From NCBI GenBank assembly GCA_947623305.1, contig CANQGQ010000001.1:124001-188000 (forward strand): a DNA stretch of 64,000 nt, given 5' to 3'. Shown here in pieces: positions 34,248 to 42,700 of the stretch. This DNA comes from an uncultured Alistipes sp. (lineage in GTDB: Bacteria > Bacteroidota > Bacteroidia > Bacteroidales > Rikenellaceae). Within the stretch, counting starts at the first letter, position 1; each line of letters opens with the position of its first letter. The translations under genes and the position numbers were made by a program. The notes under the pieces are model-generated. The model was given only the letters and a program-made list of their open reading frames with translations, searched no databases and was not told the DNA's origin.

Positions 34248-35567
34248 ATGACAGACGAATTGATGTCGGAAGTGAAAATAGCCCCCAACACGGGCTCCTA
34301 TATCACCGTCATGGGGGTCGGCGGCGCCGGCGGCAATGCCGTGAACCACATGTGGGAACTCGGCATCCACGGAGTGAACTTCATGGTCTGCAACACGGAT
34401 CAGCAGGCCCTGGATCAGAGCCCCGTACCGACGAAAATATGTCTCGGCAAACGCGGGCTCGGCGCCGGCAATGTCCCTGAAAACGGCCGTGCGGCCGCCG
34501 TCGAATCGCTGCCGGAGATCCGTGCCCGGCTGGAGGAGACCGGCACGCGCATGATTTTCATCACGGCCGGCATGGGCGGCGGAACGGGTACGGGCGCATC
34601 GCCCGTCATCGCGAAACTGGCCCGTGAAATGGAACTCCTCACGGTGGCCATCGTTACCTCACCGCTCGCGGTCGAGGGGCTCATCCGCTACGACCAGGCC
34701 ATCCGAGGCATCGAGGAACTGCGCAAGAATGTCGATGCCGTGCTTATCATCAACAACGACAGCATCCTGGAAATCTACGGCGATCTGTCATTAGGCGATG
34801 CGTTCCGCAAAGCCGACGATATTCTGGCATCGGCCGCGAAAGGCATCTCCGAAATCATCACCGTCAAGAGCGATTTGGTCAATGTCGACTTCGCCGATGT
34901 CTCGAATGTCATGCACAACAAGGGGCGCATCCACATGGCCGTGGCGACCGCCGACGGAGAAAACCGTGCGAAAAAGGTGGCGGAGGCATCGCTGCATTCG
35001 CCGCTGCTCGACCATAACCAAATTACGGGCGCCAAAAACATTCTGCTCCACATCTCCGTCGCCAAGCCCAACGAACTGAAAGCCTCCGAGGTAACCTCCA
35101 TTCTGGAGTACATCCAGTCGCATGCCAGCGTCAAAGACAGCAACGGCGTCATCCATAGCGCCAACATCATCTGGGGGACGAGCCAGAACCCACAATTGGG
35201 CAATGCCATCCAACTGATGATCGTGGCGACAGGCTTCGACGAAGACCCGTCGAAACCGATTCTGCCGTCGAGCCGCAAAATCATCACGCCAGTGGAGGCT
35301 GAGACCGCGCCGCCCGAGGTGGCCAATCAACTGGAACCCGTCAAACAACGTCCGACGGCTCCTTTCCCAACGGAGCCCATCGTGTTGGGCGAAAAGTCGA
35401 CCCGATACAAGGACATCAACCGCGTGAAGTCGACGCCCGCCTATCAGACGCGCAACTCCAAGTTCGTCGTTCAGGCCCCGGGCACCCACAAGGAGAGCAT
35501 GCAGGAAAGCACCTCCGATTCGCAGAAACCGGCCGACCAATCGCGGCTTCCGTTTACGTCCAACTAA
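34248..35567 (+). CDS. ftsZ: Cell division GTPase FtsZ
   Basis: The tubulin-like protein that forms the division ring. The 439 residues contain VMGVGGAGGNAVNHM, the tubulin signature GMGGGTGTGASPVIA, and the T7-loop region NVDFADVSNVM. After residue 335 the linker is Pro/Thr-rich and the extreme C terminus (QSRLPFTSN) may carry a weak protein-binding peptide. It is separated from ftsA by 123 bases with no recognised promoter box. Confidence 0.97.
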   Translation: MTDELMSEVKIAPNTGSYITVMGVGGAGGNAVNHMWELGIHGVNFMVCNTDQQALDQSPVPTKICLGKRGLGAGNVPENGRAAAVESLPEIRARLEETGTRMIFITAGMGGGTGTGASPVIAKLAREMELLTVAIVTSPLAVEGLIRYDQAIRGIEELRKNVDAVLIINNDSILEIYGDLSLGDAFRKADDILASAAKGISEIITVKSDLVNVDFADVSNVMHNKGRIHMAVATADGENRAKKVAEASLHSPLLDHNQITGAKNILLHISVAKPNELKASEVTSILEYIQSHASVKDSNGVIHSANIIWGTSQNPQLGNAIQLMIVATGFDEDPSKPILPSSRKIITPVEAETAPPEVANQLEPVKQRPTAPFPTEPIVLGEKSTRYKDINRVKSTPAYQTRNSKFVVQAPGTHKESMQESTSDSQKPADQSRLPFTSN

Positions 35568-35579
35568 CCCGCAGCAGAT

Positions 35580-36860
35580 TTGGAAGATACAACCCATTGG
35601 ATTCTGTTCAACGGAATAGCAGCCCATCAAATCGTACTCTGTGCGATCACGCTCGTATTGCTGTGCATCTCGGCCTTGGTCTCCGGTGCCGAGACCTCTT
35701 TCTTCTCGTTGACGCACAACGACATCCACGAACTGAAAAAAAATCCGTCGGGAGCCGCTGCCGCCGTGCTGCGACTGTTGGGCGACGTCGATTTCCTGCT
35801 CGCCACCATTCTCGTGGTCAACAATTTAGTGAACATCTGCATCGTCATCCTCACCTCGAACATCATCGACACGATCTTCACCTTCACGCGACTCGAATTC
35901 CTGTTCAAAACGGTGCTGGTAACCTTCCTGTTGCTGCTCTTCGGGGAAATCCTGCCCAAAGTGCTGGCACAGACCATCCCCGTACGATTCGCTCTGTTCG
36001 TCGCCCAACTGCTCCGGCTGCTGCAACGCCTGTTCTACCCGCTCTCCTATATCCTCGTGCGCACGAGCAGTCGCATCAGCGAAAAAGCCTCGCACAAAAG
36101 CGAAATCTCGCTCGACGAACTGGCCGATGCCGTGGACATGACCCAAAGTTCCTGTCCCGAAGAGCGAGTGATGCTCTCGGGCATCGTCAACTTCGTGAAC
36201 ACCGAGGTGCAGGAAATCATGAAACCCCGCGTCGACATCACGGCACTCGAACTGACCGACGGCTACGAAACGGTCAAACGCACGATCATCGAATCGGGTT
36301 TTTCACGCCTTCCGGTTTACGAAGAAGACATGGACCACATCCGCGGCACGCTCTATGTGAAAGACCTGATGCCCTACATCAACCACGGCGACGAATTCGG
36401 ATGGCAGAAACTCATCCGCAAGCCCTACTTCGTTCCGGAACACAAAAAGATCAACGACCTGCTGGCCGATTTCCAATCGAACAAGGTGCACATGGCCATC
36501 GTCGTCGACGAATACGGTTCGACGCTGGGACTCGTCTCGCTGGAGGACATCATCGAGGAGATCGTGGGCGAAATATCGGACGAAAGCGACAACGACGAAA
36601 AACTCTATACGCGGCTCGATTCGAAATGCTACATCTTCGAAGGAAAGACCCATATCGGCGATTTCGAACGGATTCTCGCCCTGGATGAAGACACCTTTTC
36701 CGACGTGCGCGGCGAGGCGGAGACCCTTGCCGGCATGATGCTGGAAATCAAACGCGATTTCCCGCGCAAGGGCGATGCCTTCACTTCGCACAACATCCGT
36801 TTCACGGTACAGGATATGGAGGGGCATCGCATCGACAAAATCCGGGTCAATCTGCCATGA
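35580..36860 (+). CDS. gldE: GldE-type CNNM/CorC membrane protein with CBS domains
   Basis: A 426-residue inner-membrane protein with three to four helices (about residues 12-35, 65-100, 110-150) of the CNNM/DUF21 type. A CBS pair follows (VMLSGIVNFVNTEVQEIMKPRVDITAL, and VHMAIVVDEYGSTLGLVSLEDIIEEIVGE), then a C-terminal CorC/HlyC transporter-associated domain. Bacteroidota members next to a PPTase are named GldE after a gliding gene, but the family is widespread and probably acts in ion transport or stress. TTG at 35580 is the inferred start, 12 bases after ftsZ. An ATGA overlap joins it to the next gene. Confidence 0.85.
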   Translation: MEDTTHWILFNGIAAHQIVLCAITLVLLCISALVSGAETSFFSLTHNDIHELKKNPSGAAAAVLRLLGDVDFLLATILVVNNLVNICIVILTSNIIDTIFTFTRLEFLFKTVLVTFLLLLFGEILPKVLAQTIPVRFALFVAQLLRLLQRLFYPLSYILVRTSSRISEKASHKSEISLDELADAVDMTQSSCPEERVMLSGIVNFVNTEVQEIMKPRVDITALELTDGYETVKRTIIESGFSRLPVYEEDMDHIRGTLYVKDLMPYINHGDEFGWQKLIRKPYFVPEHKKINDLLADFQSNKVHMAIVVDEYGSTLGLVSLEDIIEEIVGEISDESDNDEKLYTRLDSKCYIFEGKTHIGDFERILALDEDTFSDVRGEAETLAGMMLEIKRDFPRKGDAFTSHNIRFTVQDMEGHRIDKIRVNLP

Positions 36861-37513
36861 AACAGCTATTCGTCGAAGCGTCGCTCCCGCTCGAGGAGGC
36901 CGCCCAATGGGCGACGGACGAAGAACGGGCGACGGCATGCAATTTCGCCGCCGCCCGCGAACGGGAATATTTAGCCTGGCGGGCGATCGTCCGACGGGCA
37001 ATCGGACGCGACGCAATCATCGCCTACAATTCCGTCGGAGCTCCGATACTCACGAATTATCCCTTCCGTATCACGGTCTCGCATTGTCGGGGGCGCATTG
37101 CCGTGGGAATATCCGACCGACCTTGCGCAGTCGACATCGAGCGAACCGACCGCAATTTCCGACGCATACTTTCCCGCTACCTCACACCCGAAGAGCAGCA
37201 GCTTTCCGCTCATCCACTCTTTCCGGCAATCGCATGGTGCACCAAAGAGACCTTATATAAATATGCGGGACGGCAGAGTCTCGATCTGCTTGACGACCTG
37301 CACATCGACGAAGTTTCGTTTTCGGAGGCGGATGCACGTCCGCAGTTGCACGAAGTATTATCGTGTCCAGTCGATCTGGAACCGAACTTTCATCGGGACA
37401 TCGCATCCGACCGATGGTGCGGCACCCTGCTCGCACATTGCACAGGCACAGATCCCAAGACGTTGCATTTCTATCGAACGGAGGAATTTATCGTCGTATT
37501 TTTATTCGAATAA
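36857..37513 (+). CDS. 4'-phosphopantetheinyl transferase superfamily protein
   Basis: It transfers phosphopantetheine from CoA to carrier proteins such as ACP. The 218-residue Sfp-like protein shows ITVSHCRGRIAVG, the metal-binding motif AVDIER, and WCTKETLYKYAGR (the W-KE-K motif). In Bacteroidota this gene commonly follows gldE, as here with a four-base overlap. It could be the main ACP-activating enzyme or serve secondary metabolism. No carrier-protein gene is nearby. Confidence 0.9.
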   Translation: MKQLFVEASLPLEEAAQWATDEERATACNFAAAREREYLAWRAIVRRAIGRDAIIAYNSVGAPILTNYPFRITVSHCRGRIAVGISDRPCAVDIERTDRNFRRILSRYLTPEEQQLSAHPLFPAIAWCTKETLYKYAGRQSLDLLDDLHIDEVSFSEADARPQLHEVLSCPVDLEPNFHRDIASDRWCGTLLAHCTGTDPKTLHFYRTEEFIVVFLFE

Positions 37514-37579
37514 ACGTCCTCGATAAGGCGGTCGAGAATCACAGGATTCGGAACGGGCATGCGTTTTGTTAGCGATTTT

Positions 37580-37610
37580 TTTGTATTTGTCAGAATTATG
37601 CGTATATTTG
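37580..37610 (+). promoter_or_regulatory. Promoter upstream of tRNA-Cys
   Basis: TTTG at 37580-37583, a 19-base spacer and TATATTTG at 37603-37610. The expected start near 37615 leaves about 114 bases before the tRNA, with a short CCTC/GAGG hairpin in between. No other gene occupies the leader. Confidence 0.65.
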
Positions 37611-37728
37611 CACTCCCCGAATAGCTTGTAAGCAGTTCGTTTTCGGTATTTTCCTCCATTTAGAGGGGGCATTTAAAGTTAATACGCACCGCTTTCATTC
37701 AGCAGCCTGGGGACAAGTTAATAAAAAT

Positions 37729-37799
37729 GGTCTGATGGCCGAGCGGTTAGGCAAAGGTCTGCAAAACCTTGTACAGCGGTTCGATTCCGCTTCAGACCT
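37729..37799 (+). tRNA. tRNA-Cys (GCA)
   Basis: The cloverleaf is complete: acceptor GGTCTGA pairs with TCAGACC, and the anticodon stem AAGGT/ACCTT holds the loop CTGCAAA with anticodon GCA. The T arm is AGCGG-TTCGATT-CCGCT, and the discriminator is T as expected for cysteine tRNA. CCA is not encoded. A foreign island begins just downstream. Confidence 0.96.
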
Positions 37800-37803
37800 C
37801 GGC

Positions 37804-37846
37804 AAATAGGCGTTGTAGATAACTACAACGCCTATTTCTTTTTATT
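37804..37846 (+). terminator. Strong terminator after tRNA-Cys
   Basis: A perfect 15-bp stem (37804-37818 with 37823-37837, loop ATAA) is followed by CTTTTTATTTT. Confidence 0.92.
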
Positions 37847-37886
37847 TTGTACGGTATTTGTACGGCAACTAAAAATTAAAGGAAAA

Positions 37887-38624
37887 TTATGTCTTCTTTA
37901 TTGTCGGCATATTCTGAATAACCAATCCTTGCAATAGTTTTCCGTTAACTTTTTTATTGCTTTTAACCCCATCAGCACTCCATGTCCCCCATTGTTTAAA
38001 GAAAAATGGGATGTGATTCACTTCGGCTTGTCGTTTGATATTCAAAAACCATTCTTCTTTCATGGGACGTGCTTGTACTCCGCTTTCTCCTCCGACAATA
38101 ATCCAATTTATGCCATTAAGATTCAATTCGCCCAAATCTTCGAGTAATGGTTCGCATGAAATGAATCGAACAGTGGCTTTTAGATTTCGTATATAATCTA
38201 TACGATTTTTTGTTTTTGCAGCCTCAACCGTCACACCAATCCATACATTACGCGGAATAATACGAGTTGAAAAATATTCGGCCATCCGTTCGGCCCGTTT
38301 GGTCAAGATTTGATAATTATGCTGTGGTGTATTCCGAATAACATCGAATACTTTATCAATGAAATCAAATGGGACATCTTGATGAAAAATATCGCTCATA
38401 GAGCATACGAAAATCATACAAGAGTTAGACCAATATAATGGTTCATTGAGTGCATCAGGATGTGGCGTTACAGAAAAACCATTTATATATTTTGGTTTCC
38501 CCATTCCCTGTAAACGTTTTGCCATAACTTCAGCATAGCAATGTTTACAGCCTTCAGATATTTTCGTGCAACCAGTAATTGGATTCCACGTTTTATCCGT
38601 CCATTCTATTGAAGAAGATGCCAT
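37887..38624 (-). CDS. Three-cysteine DUF5131 (phage Gp37/Gp68-like) protein
   Basis: A 245-residue protein of the phage Gp37/Gp68 family. Near the N terminus, C19-x6-C26-x2-C29 (within GCTKISEGCKHCYAE) resembles a radical-SAM iron-sulfur site. Further conserved blocks are FVCSMSDIFHQDVP, YQILTKRAERM, RNVWIGVTVE, FISCEPLLEDLG, WIIVGGESG and FFFKQWG. The family partners with TcmP, whose gene lies directly upstream (stop and start overlap as TAATG). The catalytic role is unknown; nucleic-acid modification or defence is an inference. AT-rich codon use differs from the chromosome. Confidence 0.85.
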   Translation of the reverse strand: MASSSIEWTDKTWNPITGCTKISEGCKHCYAEVMAKRLQGMGKPKYINGFSVTPHPDALNEPLYWSNSCMIFVCSMSDIFHQDVPFDFIDKVFDVIRNTPQHNYQILTKRAERMAEYFSTRIIPRNVWIGVTVEAAKTKNRIDYIRNLKATVRFISCEPLLEDLGELNLNGINWIIVGGESGVQARPMKEEWFLNIKRQAEVNHIPFFFKQWGTWSADGVKSNKKVNGKLLQGLVIQNMPTIKKT

Positions 38625-39768
38625 TATTCAAATTTAAGAATACAGTCTTTAGAAATTAAAACTCTTACATTATGTGTTTTACCATCAGTAAAGGAGGCCT
38701 GTAATTTGTCTTCTGCTGCGAGGGATCGCAATGCTTCTGTATAGTGGGCTCTACAATAATTCCCGTATATCTGATGTTCGTCAAAAAGGTCAAAGGCAGA
38801 TAGTGTTTTTCCTTTATAGGCTTTATATATCATATCCTTTAACTTGTCGATATTTTGTGTTTTCATATCGAACAACTCTGCAATAGGGTTATTTATCTTT
38901 TTGACATCGAATGTGTATGTATTGATACCATCAAATACGGTACCGACGTTGGCAAAGTCATTATAGATAGTTTTTATCAAATCAAAACCTCGTTTCCCTT
39001 TAGTAAGATGAACGATAAAATGGCTTGTCGTATCTATATCCTCTTCTTGAAATCTGAAAGCAGTATAATAAACTGTGCTTTTTAGTATATTCTGATATTC
39101 TTTACCCAAATTATCAATGATTAATTGCAATCGCTCGGATACAGAAGATTTGAATTTTCTATCTCTTTTTATCGATTCATATGTTGTAGGGAATAAATCC
39201 CTCATTAGGGGTTCGAATTTCTCATTCTCTAATGCCGGATGTATACGTTTGGTATTTACAAATATAAAGATTTCATTACCCCAGTTTTTGAGAAACTGTG
39301 CTAGTATTTTAGTCTCTATTCCTTTATATCCAAACGGATCTATAAATAATAATGATGGATATTCATTATATCCATTTTCATGAGTCCCTTTAGTTAGAAA
39401 TGCAGAAACCCTATCATTTTGGCCAACAGTGCGATCTCCAAAAAAGGCTCGATTGCAAAAGATCCTTAAGGAAATTCGTTTGTGAAATTTTCTTTTAGTT
39501 TTTCGGAATAGTTTTTATCATTAAAAATAAATCGTACTAATTTTCGTAAAGTCTCATTTTTGTAACAGTTTCGAGCTACTAAAATAGGTGTTGATGCATT
39601 TCCGTCTTCGTATTTTCCAGGGCCAGCATATAGGTCAATATATCTCAATTGCTTTGGGGTGTGTTTATTGATGATGATTCCACAATATTTAGGGAAATAT
39701 TCAGCAACAATATTTGCTTTTACGCGAGAGGACATCATTTGTTCCTCAAAAAACTGTTCTTCTTTCAT
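38624..39768 (-). pseudogene. tcmP: Three-Cys-motif partner protein TcmP, frameshifted
   Basis: The N-terminal part (39768 to 39466) carries YIDLYAGPGKYEDG, a SAM-binding-like Rossmann motif of the TcmP family, and stops after FTNEFP. The sequence continues one base out of phase (ISLRIFCNRAFFGDR, then LLFIDPFGYKG, IFIFVNTKR, then the 38624-39205 frame to the end). Total length of 1145 bases is one short of a multiple of three, so a single-base deletion near 39470 explains it. The intact protein would have about 381 residues. It lies between the ISP-like gene (4-base gap) and DUF5131. It may be a true mutation or a sequencing error. Confidence 0.8.
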
Positions 39769-39772
39769 ATTC

Positions 39773-42700
39773 TTATTCTCCTAATTTCAATTTGGGCAAA
39801 GCCTTGACAATTTTCATTGTTTCGAGGGAGACGGTGATGATGCGGAGCAGCAGGTTGAAGATGTACTTCTCGTCGTTGTGCTCCGCGGCCCAGTCGTTGG
39901 GGTCGTTCCTAATTAGGCTGTCCTTGTTAATTGTAACGGCGTAACGCTCCATGATCCACTCAATCGCGGATTTGCCGTTTACGACATAGTCGTAGGCTTC
40001 AAGCGGAATATGCTCGATGGTAATGCCTGCGTTGTAAAGAATGACACTCTTGTCAGGGGTCTTGCTGTCGAGCTTGCCGAAACGCATCTTCTCCACGCGG
40101 TAGTTCATGCCGTCGCCCCGATTGGTGAGCGGAGCATGGAGTATGCAACAACCGGCGTATGGCTCCACTTTCTCGTAATTGAGGTGAAGCTCGGCAAGCA
40201 AGCAACCGGCTTTGCTGAATGCCCAAAAGTCATCGGTAGAATCGACCAACGGCAGACGTGGCAACGACTTTTTAAGGTCGGCAGCAAACGTCGTGCGATA
40301 ATCGGGTGAATGGAGGATTCCGTAGACATAGTAAAAAATATCCTCTTTTGTTACTTTCGAGCCGTATTGTTTGCGGGCTGTCGAGAGAATCCAGTCGGTT
40401 ATCCCGTCGCGGCGAACGTAACGATCCATTTCGCTCTGCGGAGCCGAGAACAAGTCGGCGATATCTGCCATGCTGTCGTCATACCAATAGAGCGGGAAGC
40501 ATTGACCGTTGAATTGCAACTGCAAATCTGGAATACAGTCGGTTATCAATGTCGAAAAATCCTTGCTCGCTCCGATTCCAGACATGCAAATCACCAAATT
40601 ACGAAGTAATGTCGGGAACAATTTGGGTTGTAAATATCGACTCCAATTCATCGCTTTATTGAAGTAAAGATGCTGTTTACTGAATGGACGGTATAATCCA
40701 ATGCGCATAGAAACAGATTCAAAAGAATGTTCTACACCATTAGCTGCATCCCGTATAAGATTTTGCACCCATTTGATTTTTGTTTCATCAGTGGAAATAA
40801 ATTGCTCAATAGGTACTGTTTTCAATGTTTTATATTCGCGTTGCTGCTCATTATAAAAATCAATCATCCGAGTTATATTTGCGATGAGTTCGGATTTTGA
40901 GTAATTATATGTCCAGCTATCTCTATTGGTAACAACGCCATTAGAATAAATGGAAAATATAGATGATGTGGTTGTTTTGTTTTTCTTTTTTTCACCATCT
41001 AATGGTATGAAATCTTTATATATTTCACTGCGAGAATCCAGCCAATCCCCATGTTCGTTAGGTTCAAGAATCTTCCAATTCATTGCCGGATTGGAAACAG
41101 AACTCATATCTTTAATAATGCATAATTTATCCTCGCGCGAAAGATAATCGCCTATGTCGCGATAAAAAATACGAGCCTTTTCGTTCGTAACCTTCGGATT
41201 CTTGACAAGCAGGGTAATCGCAATCGGCGTGCGGGAACCTAATCCAAATACTCCATCTCCTTCTTTACGACGTATTTCTCCGCTTGTGCGGCAGTTTCCC
41301 CGCAAATTGAATACATAAATTGACGAAAATTCCGTCTCTATCATTTTTCGAAATCCGGCGGTGGTATTACCTTCAAGCCATGCGCCGTTTGTTACGAATC
41401 CTATTATACCCCCATTTTTACAGTCGATTCTATCAGTTGCCCATCTAAAAGCCTTGATATAACTATCATACATTGCCTTATTCATAGTCGTAATGGAATG
41501 TGCAACGTAAGTATTCGCTATACGGCTATTTAATGTGGGATAATCTTGATTCTGTGCATTATCATTTGCCGATTTTTGGCCAACAGAATAGGGCGGATTG
41601 CCGATGATTACGGTAATCGGTTTGTTACGCTGGTTCTTAACTCGTTTAGAGTTTTGCGGAAAGACCTCTTCCAGCGCTTCACGGCTCTCGTTGTCGTGTT
41701 CCAAATCCTCGCCCAACTGGAATGTATCGGTCAGGCAGATGCCTTCGAATGGTTGATATTCAGCGTCGGTACCTATCAAATCGTGATAGACGTTTTCGAT
41801 ATTGATCGAGGCAATGTAATAGGCCATCAGCACGATTTCGTTCGCATGGATTTCGTTGCGGTATTTGCGTTCCAAGGCCTCACGGCTAATCAGACCGCTC
41901 TGCAACAGGCGGGTGATAAAGGTGCCCGTACCGGTGAAGGGGTCGAGAATATGAACATTCTCGTCGGAGAGCGCGCGTCCGAACTCTTTTTGGATAATAT
42001 ACCCAACCGAGCGGATAATGAAATCCACCACCTCGACGGGCGTATAGACGATACCTAATTTCTCGACCGTCTTGGGCGATGCCGTCTTAAAAAATTTGTC
42101 GTACAACTCGACGATGATGCGCTGGCGTCCCGCCGCATCTTCGATCTTGCCGACCGTCGTGCGCACATAGTCATAGAACCTTTGCAATTTCTCGTGTTCT
42201 TCCTCCGTCTTGGCCTCGTCGTCCAGCAGGTCGAGCATTCGCTGCATCGACTTCGATACGGGATTGTTCTTTGCAAACTCGTAATTCTCGAACAGTGCCT
42301 CGAACACCGGTCGCGTAATAATATGTTGCGACAGCATCTCGATCGCATCCTGCTCCGACAGATTCGGATTGATATTGCGGCGCAAACCGCGCATCAACCG
42401 GTCGAAAGCCTTGCGATGGCGGTCGTTGTCGGCGATCAACTGCCGAATCCGCAGGATATGCTGTTCGGCAATCTGGGCAATATCCTTTGCCCACAACTCC
42501 CAGTATCGTTTCGTGCCGACCTTCGTAACTAATTTTGCATAAAAGACATTCTGCAACTCATCGAACGACAATGCCAACTGCTCGGCCATAACTTGTGCAG
42601 CACTCTTTTTAGGCGTTCCATCGCCGTCGCTCTTGTCGTCGCCGCTACCTCCGACACCGCCGAAGATGATGTTCTTCGGTTTGCGCTTCGAGAGTTCGAT

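Noticed and set aside
35736..35746. An A8 run in gldE as a phase switch
   Set aside because: It encodes Lys codons in a family-typical position. A-runs of this length are common in the window, and nothing else suggests switching.
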